From NCBI RefSeq assembly GCF_002234675.1, contig NC_019879.2:3778619-3842618 (forward strand): a DNA stretch of 64,000 nucleotides. Direction: 5' to 3'. The stretch is from Oryzias latipes (Eukaryota; Chordata; Actinopteri; Beloniformes; Adrianichthyidae). The position numbers and the translations under genes were made by a program. The number at the start of each line of letters is the position of its first letter. The stretch's first letter is position 1. The notes beneath the pieces are model-generated. The model worked only from the letters and a program-made list of their open reading frames with translations. It searched no databases and was not told where the DNA came from. Of the stretch, positions 18,824-30,720 are shown in pieces.

Positions 18824-21800
18824 CAAGGCTGTTTCTGTCAAAGCGCTGTTTCAGTTCTTCATATTGAGCTTTGAGCCGAACAAAAAACCCGCTCTCCTTT
18901 TCTTTAAGCTCTGTGGTAGATTGGGAGGATCTTTGCCTTTAAGGTGCATTAACCTTTAGACAGACACACTTACTTGTTCGGGGCTTTACGTTATATTTTC
19001 CTCTGTAAAATAATTTGGAATTAGTTCAGTTTAATAGAAAACTGTCATGGTTTGTGTTTCTTTGTATTGGCTTTTGCTTTCCGTTTTGTTTCTGTCATGT
19101 TTGAGTTCTGTTTCCTGTTTTATTTTGAAAGTTTCCTGCGTGTCATGTTTTTCAGTTTTACTTCCTTGGTTCCGATTTCTCCTGATCGTTGTCACCTGCG
19201 TCTTGTCAGTCCTTTCTGTATCTAAGTCTTGTGTCTGCCTTCCTCTTGGGCTGGTCCATTAACGTCTCTTCCCTCTTCCATGTTTTCATGTTTAGCTCAC
19301 AGTAAATTTGGTTTTGTTTCCGCTTTTTGTTTAGTAATAAACCCCTTGCCCTGGAACTGTGTGCCTCCCGTCTCTGCATTCTGGGCCCTTCATGGTCACC
19401 AACCCTCCCTACCTGACAAAAACAGACGCCTGTGCAGCAGGTTCAGCTCACAGGAAACTATCATGTGCCACACAGGACAGCAGATTTGAATTGATATTCA
19501 TTTACTTTCAAACTCAAAATAAAATATTTAGACATAACAAACAAACAAACGTACACATGTGAAACGAGGACGCGCTGTTCTTGAAAGCACTTTTAGCATC
19601 CGGTGTTTACTCTGGACTGTCGTTACCCAATACCAGCACATGTTCCTACAGTTGGAAGAGGCTTGATGCAAAGTGTTGAAGCAGTGCAAATCTCCTGAAT
19701 CTTTCTCCAGGCTTTTCCTTTCACAGCACTATTCCGATATATGAAAGACTCGGTGTCATAGAATTCTGTCCTAGCAATTATTGATTTCTCCTCCACGATC
19801 AATTTTCAAATGGATGGCGCTTCCGTGAATGAAAAGGGACGCCATCCATATGTCACTACCAACTCCAAGTCCCTGGTTATGATTATGTTTCTATCTGCAG
19901 AAAAAATATTTGGAATATTCATATAGAAGATTAGAGGCTGCTTCAGTAGAGGAGGTTCAACAAAGATAAAGATCTGTGCAATTAGATGGTTTTGCAAGTT
20001 CAGATGAAACTATTCCCCCCTTTGTGGACTCTGCAAGCACATTTGCATAAAGATCCATTTAGAACTCTACCGTTCAGAAGGGAACATGAAGTCATTTGTT
20101 TGCTGTGGAGTTTTTCCCTTCTACAAAGAAGAACATACGGAACAGCCTAAAATAGAAATGGCTTTGTGGAATTACAGAGAAATTGCTGTTTTGCGCTGAA
20201 TACCCAAGATTGATATTTTTTAAAAGCAAAGTACATATTTCTCCAACACTTTGCTTTTATTACATTAGCCTACACTGCTAGGCTACCTGCAGACTAACAG
20301 GGTTGGTCAGCAGACTTTTGTTAGCAATATTAAACAAACTAAACCTTCAATGGATCAGTGCTGGTATCTGGAGAATAATAAACTGCTGCTTGGTATATCA
20401 TACCACCCTCAAATCAAAGGTAAACCTTTTGAACACCTCAACCCATCCGAGCTTCCATTCTGTCTGAGAAGCGAAACAGATTAACTTAGGTATTTCACAG
20501 AGGGGTACTGTGAAACGCCACTTAAAGGACGGAAGGCAATCGCGGCCAAATCCCATCTGAACACTGTAAACTTTGGAGATGACTTTCATACCACCTTTAT
20601 TGGTATTTACAATTTAAACATCTCAAAGCCCAGAAGAAAAAGATGTAACATCAACGTGCAGAGATCAGAGGATCCCTGAAATGTTTATGTTTGTAGGCAG
20701 AGAATAAATTCTTTTATACCACGGTCCGGGTGAATACTCTATTCTGATTGGCTGCTGGGTGTGCATTAAAAAGTGATAAACCACGGTGTTACCACGCCAA
20801 AATAAGTAGTTCCGGTCACATAGCATAAATCTTCTGTATCACTTCGTTGGCTTCTCTAAAACAAACTTTAGCTTCATCATCTGGACAAAAACAAGCAGTA
20901 AAGTGATAATACACGCTTTGTCGGCCATTAAGCCTTACTGAAATGGTATGTTTTGTAACCCTTGTGCTATAGGCAACATTGGGAGTTGGGTCATCTAGAC
21001 CCACTAGACAGTGTTCTGAACCTTTTTTCTTCAATGATTTGTGATCTTCACTGGTGTCCATGGATTACATGAAATCTTTCCACCTTTATCCACCTTTGTC
21101 ATGGTAGGGAGAACACGTCAATGGAAGGGGGGGTCATAGGATGGCACAAGGGTTAAGCTAGAAGGTTCTTCAGAAGATCTACAGCAGAAAATCTGTGCAT
21201 CCATGTGGAAAATTTGCTCCAGTTAATGTATTTTTATTGTCGTGTGTTGAGACCCATTAGATAAAAACGGTTATCGTCCATGAAGTAATCCCTGGCGTAA
21301 TGAAATATTTTGGTACTTTCAGATGTGAGGGCCTTGAGATGAATTAATAAAAGGAGAATTTTATTCTTTGTTGATGAATTCCTTCACATCTGCTTTTTTA
21401 AGGAAGACTGTGGCCTTTAAACAGGGACTCCAGTGTATGAGATCTTAATGAGTCACACAGCAGCTGCAACTCCTCGCCGTCTCTCCTCCCCTGCTCCTTC
21501 AGGTGTCTGGAGGCGTTCTGCATCTATGGCAGCGTGGGCCGCATGGAGGAGCCGTACGCCAGCATCACCAGGAAGAAGCAGATGCCCAGCGAGGGTCAGT
21601 CTGAGGAAGTGGAGCGGCAAGTGGGGCAGGCAGAGGGCAAGCTGTTCACACATCGAGCGGCTTTTGCTCGCACCTCCGTCATTCAGGCATTCCTGGGGTC
21701 GGCCCCCCAGCTGACCCTGCAGCTCTACATCTGTGTCGTCCAAAGGGGCGTGTCCATCGGAAGAGGTGAGGGCTCTGCGATATGCTGATGCAGAAAGCAG

Positions 21801-24800
21801 AATATGATGTTTCTTTGGGTAGTTGGGTCAAAATAATCTTGAGGGAAACTCAGGAGTAGGTTTTAAACTGGGACAACCAGACGATGCTTTAATTGGGGCA
21901 AAAGCCCAATGATTAAAAAAAGCATCCTTTCGTATGCAGCCGTTGGGAATCCAATGAGGATCAGAGATTCGGGCTGGTGGGACCTTTACAGACTTTATTG
22001 ATTGAGCCGGAACATTTCAATTGAAATTTAAACATTTTAGGCAGCAGATTTGTGAGCTGCACATCCCACGATGCAGATTTTGTCTTTTCCTCACTTCCTA
22101 AAACACTGAGATCTGGAGATGATGGAGACCAGTGGAGGTCTGACAACAGTTTCAAAAGTATTTTCAGGGAGTCACTTTGAGTTTATTCAGGCGTTGTGGC
22201 TGCGATGATGAGGGGATAGTACAATGTTGACATAGTATAGTTACTCACAACACTGAGGTTGACTGCAGCCTTTAAAGTCTCCCAGACCCAGTGGTCTTTT
22301 AATCATGATTGTGCTATTTTCAGACAAAATTCAAAAACCCGTGTCATCTTCTTGGACACAGTTTCTGCAGAGCGGCAGTTAGTTGTTCAATTGCTAGAAT
22401 GGAGCGGAGCGGGAAGCTTGTGACCCGCCCAGTGTATTTTCCACATCACAAATACAATCTTTTTCAAACTGCATATTTTAACTGCTCTTGATGATTTGAC
22501 AATGATTTGATTAAATAAATACTCAATAATATCATTATGATCTTAATTTTCTTATTTTTCTTTCTTTGTCCTCCATTATCTGAAAAATGCCACAAACGCA
22601 TTTTAAAAACACCAAAAACACAATTTTTTTAATGGGTTGGGTCTTAAAAAAAAAGTGAATTGCATTGAAAGCTAGAGGTGTGGGCACATAACCCAAACCA
22701 TCATACTACCACCACCAGCCTATGCCATTGGTTTAACGCAAGTAGAATTTCTCTTGTTTTGTTTAAACTTTTCAACTTTTCTGTGTAAATGGTGATGCTA
22801 AAATCAAGACAAGACAAAAATTTTTGATTTTGTTGAAACCTCATAGAAGTCGACGTTTTGAAAATACTTAGTGGACATTTCCCTCTTTTTCTGTAGAACC
22901 TAGAAATCGATAAATGCTTGAAATTCTTTGGGTATCGTATCAACTGATGATCAAGCAACCTTCAAAACTCTTTTAATTCTAATTTTTCCTCATTCTGATG
23001 CTCAGTTTGAACTCACCTTAACCACAACTGAATGCAGGAGTTTGCTGCCTTGTGATTGGCTGTATATACTGCTGATAGGAAGCTGCACCCAATCAAGTGT
23101 CTGTTAAGCAGCTAACATCAAAAACTAAAATGACATGGGTCATCGTGTGGACACACAGGTATTCTGGTTAGCATATATAACATGGAAACCGCACATGGAC
23201 CACACAACCCACTTTGGATCATGTGTGTGTGGTTAGAGTTACAACCGACTTCCCCACTTACAGGTTTGAGCAGTTCTCAAGTTGGTAAAGCCTAGAAATC
23301 CACGGCAGTGAGTCGTAAAGATGTGAGAATGTTTATGATTGGAGTGTATTTTTGTGAATGTGCTTTTTTGAAGAGTTTGAAGGGCAGTCTTGGTGACATG
23401 TCCTATTTTATAAAGTTTTCCAAACACCTACTGTATCTCTAATCTAAAATAAACTAGTCTGTACGGGTTTCTCGTTTCTCTTTTTCTGTTCTTTGTTAAA
23501 ATCCCACTCATCTTTTGATCTGTGTTCCCAGTGGTCTTTTAGTTTTCTTTATGCCATCTATGACATATTTTTGGCAGTAGCTAATTAGAAATTCCATTCG
23601 GACTTGTGGGGCGGAGTTTTGGCAGCCCCGTTACCCCGAAAGGGACAAACGGAAGAAGGTGAATGAATACACTTCTGGCCCAGAGCAACCCCGCCCCCCC
23701 TTCCCTTCCCGGTTACTCAGAAATGCAATTTTGAGCTTAATTTTCTGTATCTATGTCTTGCATCTTTAGAAAAAAGCCACAAGAACATGTTACAAACACC
23801 AAATACACCAATTTCCTCAATGTAGGTTTTTAAAGAATTCTTTCACTTGGCCATAAATGGATGTCTTAATCTTGGGATTATAGGTCTAATTTATGTTAAT
23901 CTCTCTTTTATCCTTTTTTCTGTGTCAGGGACCCTGATGGTGATCTCCCTGCTGTCCATCGTGTATGGCGCCCTGCGCTGCAACATCCTGGCAATCAAAA
24001 TAAAGTACGACGACTACGAGGTGGACGTGCGGCCCTTGTCTTACATCTGCATTTTCCTGTGGAGGAGCTTCGAGATCGCAACCCGGGTGGTGGTCCTGGT
24101 CCTGTTCAGCTCGGTTCTGCAGCTCTGGATCCTCCCGGTGGTTTTTGGCAACTTTCTCGTCTTCTTCTTCTACCCGTGGATCTTGTTTTGGCAGAGTCAC
24201 TGCCCGTTCCCGGAGAACATAGAAAAAACCCTCACCAGGGTGGGAACCACCATCGTGCTTTGTCTTCTCACCTTCCTCTACGCTGGAATCAACATGTTCT
24301 GCTGGTCAGCCGTGCAGGTGAAGCTGAACGACCCAGACCTCATCAATAAGTCCCAGAACTGGTACCGCATGGCTGTTTACTACATGCTGCGCTTTGTGGA
24401 GAACGCCTCCTTGCTTCTGCTGTGGTACGTCTACAGAACGGACGTCTACGAGGTGGTCTGCGCCCCGCTGCTGGTTCTGCAGCTGCTGGTGGCCTACGCC
24501 ACCGCCATCTTCTTCATGCTGGTCTTCTACCAGTTCTGCCACCCGTGTCGATGGCTCTTCTCCTCCAGCATGACCCAGGGCTTGTGGGATTGCTCGTCCC
24601 TCCTCTGCGTCACGTGCAGGTCTGCGGCGCCTCAGAGCCGGCCGATGGAGAAGGCCGTGCCGGAGCCATCCCCGCAGAAACACTCGGCCAGCGACCGAGT
24701 CAGTGGCAGCACAGATGACCTACCCGACGACACGTCCTACGACATGCTCAACGACACAACCTTTGACATTCCTAATGAGCCAGAAAACAACACCGGAGGC

Positions 24801-24845
24801 GGGGCCAATGGAGATCTAAGCCACAGTTTGGCCTGTAACGTTTAA
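16121..24845 (+). CDS. xk: XK, Kell-complex membrane protein / lipid scramblase family
   Basis: Coding exons are 16121-16365, 21503-21765 and 23929-24845 (stop TAA), giving 474 residues; human XK is 444 and has the same three-exon plan. The start ATG has A at -3 and gives MRFPSSIF, matching human MKFPASV; the upstream in-frame GTG is not needed. Diagnostic blocks are [52 protein letters not shown] with [39 protein letters not shown], and [18 protein letters not shown]. About ten hydrophobic segments are visible, as expected of the XK/XKR family. In mammals XK pairs with Kell and with VPS13A at the ER-plasma membrane interface. The cytosolic tail is about 30 residues longer than in human and ends in an acidic tandem motif: DTSYDMLN (437-444) then DTTFDIPN (445-452). 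Intron 1 (5.1 kb) and intron 2 (2.2 kb) carry repeats only. Confidence 0.96.
17282..17692. mobile_element. xk: Layered palindromic MITE in XK intron 1
   Basis: Outer inverted ends of about 30 bases start TACGGTGGCCCTGAAGTGC (17282) and end in the complement at 17692. A second inverted pair (GGAGCCCCTAAAGGGCCAT at 17392-17410 and its complement at 17523-17541) and a central perfect palindrome (17419-17456, centred at TGCGCA) lie inside. No coding content. Confidence 0.7.
18767..18823. repeat. xk: CAGA/CAGG tetranucleotide tract
   Basis: About 14 units of CAGA with three CAGG units, in XK intron 1. Confidence 0.9.
19583..19880 (+). repeat. xk: Dispersed repeat, copy 2
   Basis: Carries AGTTGGAAGAGGCTTGATGC and GGACGCCATCCATATGTCAC as in 10330-10560, with an extra middle stretch of about 120 bases. 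In XK intron 1. Confidence 0.5.
20705..20955 (+). repeat. xk: Family D repeat, copy 1
   Basis: TTCTGTATCACTTC and TTCATCATCTGGACAAAAAC recur at 45090-45150. A family A MITE adjoins its right side. In XK intron 1. Confidence 0.5.
20959..21152 (-). mobile_element. xk: Family A TTAA MITE, copy 4
   Basis: 194 bp, reversed, in XK intron 1. Right TTAA at 21153-21156; the left one is GTAA (20955-20958). It follows directly on family D sequence. Confidence 0.8.
22272..22652 (+). repeat. xk: Family B repeat, copy c
   Basis: CCAGTGGTCTTTTAATCATG, GTTTCTGCAGAGCGGCAG and the terminal GGGTTGGGTCTT mark it. In XK intron 2. Confidence 0.6.
22690..23110 (-). repeat. xk: Tc1-like transposon fragments
   Basis: Inside XK intron 2. 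CATCATACTACCACCACCAG near 22700 and CATTCTGATGCTCAGTTTG near 22993 resemble the matching parts of the Tc1-like element at 1634-2855. The middle is lost or diverged. Confidence 0.4.
23500..23840 (+). repeat. xk: Family B repeat, copy d
   Basis: TCCCACTCATCTTTTGATC and CCCAGTGGTCTTTTAG at the left, GCAACCCCGCCCC inside. It ends just before XK exon 3. Confidence 0.6.
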
Positions 24846-24884
24846 CCTTTAATATCTGAACTTTAGCTCCAGTCTTGACGTCCT

Positions 24885-25045
24885 TTCGTAACTCTTAAAC
24901 TGTTTACACAATCAACATAACTCCAGCTGATTCTGAAAAAAAGCAGCTTTGCGACACTTTAGGTTAGTAAAGGTGCACGGCTGATGTAAAAAAACGCTTT
25001 CCTCTGCGACAGAATCAGCAGATTTGTGTGGATCGCGAAGAGTTA
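24885..25045 (-). repeat. Dispersed repeat, related to 34625-34880
   Basis: CTGTTTACACAATCAACATAA and TTTCCTCTGCGACAGAATCAGC match TTTCCTCCGCAACAGAGTCAGC near 34685. It lies just after the XK stop and is probably part of its 3' UTR. Confidence 0.4.
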
Positions 25046-25250
25046 AGCTGTGTCGGTTATTTAGGTGTTGCCGGCGACATCTCCGGTGTTGAAAGGCTAA
25101 GGACCAGCTGACCTCACGTGCCATTCAGAAATCATCCACGCCTTCAAAGTGCCACGTGAATCCGCACACACCAAGCACACGGGAGTCCTTCAACGCATGG
25201 AGGAAGTGCTCGCCCATCATTGGTTAACCTCTCATGCTGCAGCCTCCAGT

Positions 25251-25256
25251 AATAAA
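25251..25256 (+). terminator. xk: Candidate polyadenylation signal, XK
   Basis: AATAAA about 400 bases after the XK stop. It is the first canonical signal downstream and lies before the next transposon copy at 25680. A longer 3' UTR cannot be excluded. Confidence 0.4.
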
Positions 25257-25679
25257 CCCATAAACTCCATATGCTGCATCATTAACCGCAAGGAGCGGTG
25301 CGCCTGAACTCCTCAAATGATTGTATATTTGGTGTCTCAGACGTTGTCTGATGGTTCAAAACCAGGGGGAATTACCCTCATCGCCAGTTTTATGGCTGAA
25401 AGCAATGTTGTTGTTTTTTTCTTTGTTTCAATCCTCGATAAGAGCTTTAAAAAATGAACAGATGCTGATGTCGCGCTTTTGCTCTTTTTTTCATCCACAA
25501 GAGGCAGAAGTCTGTTGGATCACTAGTCCCGGGAAGCACAGGCATGTCCCACAAAGCTCAAACGCTTTCTGCACGTTTATAACCATAAACAAATGAATGA
25601 AATGTCTTTTGGGTACAGATATGCCATGCCTCAGTGATGTGAAATGCTTAGCTAACGCTGCTCGCGTTATCAGCTTGAA

Positions 25680-26404
25680 CCATTGACGGTATATGAGAAC
25701 TGGACCGAGCGAGTGGGACGTCACCCGTAGAAAATGACTTACTAACAGTTCCAACTAAATGACGTTAATAAGCCGCCATTTTTCCACGGTATGGACGTTA
25801 GTAAGCAGCGATTGGTCCAAGTTGATCTGAGTCAATATTTCTATGGCAACCTCTCACCAATCAGGAGAGAGCTTGTTGGAAGTTCACACCCCTACCACTT
25901 GAAAGCGAGCTGGGAATCAAACGTTTTGAACATGTGATGTGACATCACGTCCTTTTACGGAGGCATCTGATTGGTCAGTTTATAACTTAACTAAAAATAT
26001 AGCATTAACCCTTGTGCTATCCTGGGCACTTTAACATTGGGAGTGGGGTCATCTGGACCCTACAAGACAGTGCGCTGAACTTTTTTTCTTCAATGATTTG
26101 TGATCTTCACTGGTGTCCATGGATTACATGAAATCTTTCCACCTTTATCATGGTAGGGAGAACACGCAAATGTAAGGATCGGGTCATCTTGACCCCATAG
26201 GATAGCAAAAGGGTTAAAAAAAATTGGATAAGCAAGACCATGAGAAGAAAAAAAAAGCTAGCAGAGCAAGAATGGTTATTCTGAGTAACAGCTGTTGACT
26301 TCTCAAAAGAAGTCTGTGGGATTTTTGGAGCCAGCGGGTTCTTCCTGTATGGAACTCATGGGGGGGGGGCGGGGGTCTGTCCAGTTCTCCTATCATGTCA
26401 ATGG
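25680..26404 (+). mobile_element. Family C transposon, copy 3, split by a MITE
   Basis: Both ends are visible (CCATTGACGGTATATGAG and ATCATGTCAATGG). Its body is interrupted at TTAA by the family A MITE at 26009-26213; without it the length agrees with copy 1. Confidence 0.65.
26009..26213 (-). mobile_element. Family A TTAA MITE, copy 5
   Basis: 205 bp, reversed, TTAA on both sides (26005-26008, 26214-26217). Nested in the family C copy at 25680-26404. Confidence 0.85.
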
Positions 26405-26873
26405 ATCAGACAAAGAAATGAATTGCTTGTAATTAACAAAAAGTGTATCTTTTAAACTGTTCATTTGCTTGAAAGAGACAATGTTTGCACCTTATTAGCA
26501 GCAGCCTTTTGTCAGATCACAGCACTGCCCTCTGCTCTTCCTACAGATGAGTAACACTTATTTTACATTAAATGAATGAACACAAACCTTCTGGTTTAAA
26601 CTTGCACAGTGGTGTATTTATTGGCTTCTGCCGTCAGTCCAAAAACATGCATGTTGGGATGATAGAAAAATTATCTAAACATCAACAGAGGACATTGAGG
26701 AATGGATTTTCCTTCATGAAAAAGTGTTAAGAACTAAAAGTGTTTTATTTATATATATATTTCTTTACATGTTCAAAGTTTCTTGGTTTGTTTTCTTTAT
26801 ATTTTCTGGACAATCGACTGAACTGCAGGTTTGTCAGAATAAAAACAATTACCAACAGGATTGAATAAACTGA

Positions 26874-26879
26874 TTTATT
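26874..26879 (-). terminator. dynlt3: Candidate polyadenylation signal, DYNLT3
   Basis: Minus-strand AATAAA about 470 bases downstream of the DYNLT3 stop. The stretch between is AT-rich without an obvious transposon copy, as expected of a 3' UTR. Other AT-rich signals nearby could be used instead. Confidence 0.35.
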
Positions 26880-27346
26880 AAAGATTATAAATAAAAGACA
26901 TTTAAAGGATTATTACACACAAAACAAATGTAAAACAACAGAAATAATGAAAGTATTTGAATAAAAATAACAATAATTTAAAGAAAAATTCTCTAAAAGA
27001 CAGTTCAGTCCTACGTTCTTTCCTCTACATTTAAAGCTTTGATATCAGTACATTTATGATGACTGCACAAATAAACAACATGCAAACACCAGCTACTAAA
27101 CAGTAAACAGGAAGTCCAGCTTAATGGATACGAGTGTTTTGTATTGTTGCAGGTATTGGGTCCTCAGATGTTTGCTGGCTGGCTGATTACAATTATCAGA
27201 TCGCGTCTGTCACATTCCAGAGGTCAGTCATCAGAACCGAGACCCCAACCCAACTGTGGTCCATGAAAACAACTCTAACAGGTCGCTCTGGATGTTTTTC
27301 TCATGTGCGTGCGGAAAGCGGTGAAGTTCTGAGGTGGGCGGTGCCC

Positions 27347-30300
27347 TCACAGCGCCACGGCAAACACGCTGACAATGCAGTACATGGTGCGGTTCTCCCA
27401 CCTGACGGTGCAGCTCCCTGAAAAGGACAGTCAGAGGTCAACCTGCTTCAAAAGTCCCAGGTCAGTGGTATCATGTTGCAGGATGTTGTTGGTGATGCAA
27501 CACTTGCTATGATCCTGTGAACGTGTCACGGAAAGAAGGCGCAGCTTTTTACAGCACGCTGTGGTTCTTTTTTTTTTTTTTTGCTTCAAGTGAGGAGTCC
27601 TGATTATTCTCTTTGGCCCATAAAACACATATATTATTATGAAACCTGTGAGCAACACTAGCATCTTTAAAGGCTAAATGAAAGCCCCTTTCATCATATA
27701 TGCCTGATTTTGGCACCTTTGTAATCCACCTCACCTGTATTCTTAATGCTAAGAACTTTTAGCAGTTTGGCTTGTTGCTACTCAAATGTGTGGAAGAATC
27801 CCTCAGGAGGGGAAGAAGAATGAGACTTTAGCTTTAGGCCTTAAAGAAGATGCAGTTTACGTTTAATTTCACCTCTTCAGATGAATCGACAGAACTGTTT
27901 CCTGGTTTAAGCAAAGAAACACTTCATTGACTTTGTAATGATTAAAAAGATATGAAAAACTCTGCATGATCATCTTTTGATCTGTTGTAAAAGTGGTCTT
28001 TCAATTACGATTATGCAGCTTTTAGCCAAAAAACTGCAGAGCGGCAGTCGTTGATTAGACAGTCACCTCTGAGCTGTGGGCGGGACGTGTTAAAAACACC
28101 AAAAACACTATTTTCATTGAAGTGGGTCTTTAACTAACACGACAGCCATGTGAGTGTTGCCTTAATAAACTAGCAATCACATGCACAAAAAGGTTTATGG
28201 GTCTGCTGCCTTTATTAATTAAAAAAAAAGAAGGTAAATTTCACATTTATGCACAGATTTCCAAGAGCTGAACATCTGGCTAGTTATCCTTCAAACCTTT
28301 AGCCAGCAGGCTATCAGGTGCTCTCATCACTCGTCTGCCCCTCCCTCCACCTGAAGCAAATCTCCCAAAGACACCAGATTCATTTAATCTGCAGCAAAGC
28401 CTGGAGATTCAAACCGGGTCTGCATTAAACCTTTTTTTTTGAATGAACACAACATTCAAACATGTCAAGTGACCTGGTGCTTATTAAAAGTGCACCATCC
28501 GTTTATATTTTTGACAACTGCTTTGTTCTTACACAGACAATTAAACACATGTTTGTGTTTCCGGAAATGTCCAATTACACCACCTCCCAGCTGTCCCCTA
28601 CCATCAGTTGTGGTGTCCCAGTAGCAGGAGTTAGCTGTGTGGAGTCCGGCGCCGCTTTTCTGCATGATGGCGCAGTTTACTGCAACACAGAGCGCAAAGC
28701 ACAGTTCAACATACGCGTTCAGCTGCAGGACATTAGCGGCAGCGGGTCACGCAACTCACTCACCGATGAATTTAAACGCCCGCCCCTGTTTGACCAGGTG
28801 AGTCAGCGAATTCTCCACTATGCCGGCCGTCCACTGGTTGACTTTACTGTGGTCGTAGTCGGCACCACCAATGACGCCCTCGATGCACTGAGACGGAGCA
28901 AAACAACAGCAAGCTGGAGAAAAAATACATACACGGATTGTTGTGTGTGATTGTCAACATACCTCTTTGACTAAAGCACTGTTCTCGTCAGTGTTGAAGA
29001 GGACCTGCAGGATTGATTGGAAAATAACATTAATAAATTGTTGAATTTGGTCAAACATGTGAGCAGAAATAATGATGGTAAACAGAGTGAAGGCTAATAA
29101 ACATCCGGATAGAGTCATTCTGCTGACACACAACTTTCTGGAGGAAAATTAAGATACACAAATAACATAAGAGTTAGTATTATGTAGTTCTTGGTTTTTA
29201 ATTCATGACAGATTTTACTCAGTTTTGGAAAATCTTTCTGAGAATAAGAACCTCTTTAGATTCTTAACTCAACTTTTTTTTATATATAAAAGCGCCTGAA
29301 CACAACTGCACTTTAACAAACACTGTATTATTGAAGAAGCTATAAAAGACGTACCCAAAATATTAAAAAACAACAACATAAGAAATAAACAAAACAAAAA
29401 ATTAAAGCAGTAGACTGTAAAAGACTGTAGAAATGGGATTTAACTATAATAGAAAAAAATGATGGTACATGTTTCTACTCTATACTAATATTGATTTGAT
29501 TTTAAATGGTTTATTTCAATCAATCAAATAAGAATAATACACAACAACAATACAATCATCAGTTATCCATTCATACAATGACCTATCAAACTTAGGATAA
29601 TTAGACATATTAATAAATATTGCTTGAAAGGGAGTAGAAGGAAGCGAATTTATTTAATCCCACCCCTGTTCTACCGTTACATTAGGAAAAATCATGACTC
29701 AATTTTTGGAGCAAGTGAAGTGATATCATTAGAAATCAATCAATTTAACCATTTTCAATAATTGATTAAGCTTTTTTTAAATTATATATATATATTTTTT
29801 ATTTGTTTTTACATTTTTTTTTATTATAATAGAATAATAGTTTTTCAAAGAAATATGATTATTTTTACACCATTTAATTTTGTGTTTACAATTCTCTGTA
29901 AAAGAATTCCTTTATTGCTTCTTTATTATTGTTTTATGATATATTTAGTTTAATTACATTTTTAACATCATCTGTTTATTCTTTTTACACAAATTTTTAT
30001 GTATGCTATTTTTAAGTACTTACTCAGTAAAAAAAAGTTACTTAAAAAGAAGCAATTATAAGTGATTATTGGAAATAATTCGAACAATAACTACATTAAA
30101 ATATCTGCCTGTTGTGCTTTTCAAATACTTTGAAATTAAATGGTTTGAAAGGGGGTGTTAAGTAAATATTCAGTACACTCAAAATGTAATTAGTTTTTTT
30201 TCGTGTTAATAAAACGGCTACAAATCTTGAGATAAAAAAGAAGTTCCTCTTTTTTTGTCCCTTAGGAGCAAAATAGTGTTTGTGAAACCTCTTTATGATA

Positions 30301-30588
30301 TCCATCACTATGTTTACACAAAGTTTAATTATTGCGTCCCAAATACTAAGCTCTCATATTAATTAACCATCTCGTGAGTTAAACAAATGTGTTTTTAAAG
30401 TAAACAATGTAAAAATAACGTGATTACATTTGGTATTCAGACCACACCCTGAATGGCAAATGCTAAGTTAACAGTAGCTAGCTTGATTAGTTAACGTCAA
30501 ACAAAAGCAAAAACGCAATTTCGAAAGCTTACACCACAACGACAGATTTCGAATGACTTACATCATCTCCAGAGTTGTACTCCTCCAT
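27347..30588 (-). CDS. dynlt3: Dynein light chain Tctex-type 3 (DYNLT3), five coding exons
   Basis: Read on the minus strand, coding exons are 30588-30562 (ATG), 29004-28963, 28887-28764, 28679-28602 and 27417-27347 (stop TGA). All donors are GT and acceptors AG, and phases match, giving 113 residues; human DYNLT3 is 116. The start MEEYNSGDD is followed by the Tctex-1 core: [15 protein letters not shown], then [20 protein letters not shown], then [17 protein letters not shown] at the C-terminus. These proteins form homodimers that bind the dynein intermediate chain and carry cargo toward microtubule minus ends. The family paralogue DYNLT1 is close in sequence; the position between XK and SYTL5 on the opposite strand makes DYNLT3 the better call. 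The last intron (27418-28601) holds one family-B repeat. Confidence 0.94.
27962..28135 (+). repeat. dynlt3: Family B repeat, copy e, internally deleted
   Basis: GATCATCTTTTGATCTG at the left and GAAGTGGGTCTTT at the right, with a shortened middle. In DYNLT3 intron 4. Confidence 0.6.
29490..29765 (-). repeat. dynlt3: LINE 3'-end-like repeat, copy 2
   Basis: Same orientation as 15184-15660 with an internal deletion of about 190 bases. In DYNLT3 intron 1, followed by a very AT-rich stretch. Confidence 0.55.
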
Positions 30589-30720
30589 CGCAATTGACAA
30601 GGATAAACGCTCCTTTGTTTCCCTTTTGTCTCAACTGACTTTTGCAGGCAATATTCAGCTCTTCTTTCAATTGTTTATTTTTTTAAGAAGAACGGAAGTG
30701 ACGTTTCACTCCAAGCCGGG
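30589..30720 (-). promoter_or_regulatory. dynlt3: DYNLT3 5' UTR and core promoter
   Basis: Just upstream of the DYNLT3 ATG on the minus strand. An overlapping ETS-like and CRE-half site (CGGAAGTGACG) lies at 30693-30703. Such paired sites are common in TATA-less housekeeping promoters. The exact transcription start is not visible. Confidence 0.4.

Noticed and set aside
20816-21061. 81-codon minus-strand frame
   Set aside because: It spans family D and a family A MITE; the same peptide pieces would appear in other copies, so it is not a gene.
24306-24683. Minus-strand frame inside XK exon 3
   Set aside because: A shadow of the XK coding sequence.
24846-27346. Search for CYBB exons between XK and DYNLT3
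   Set aside because: No FAD or NADPH-binding or heme-helix sequence is visible in any frame; the interval holds UTR, families A and C, and AT-rich DNA.
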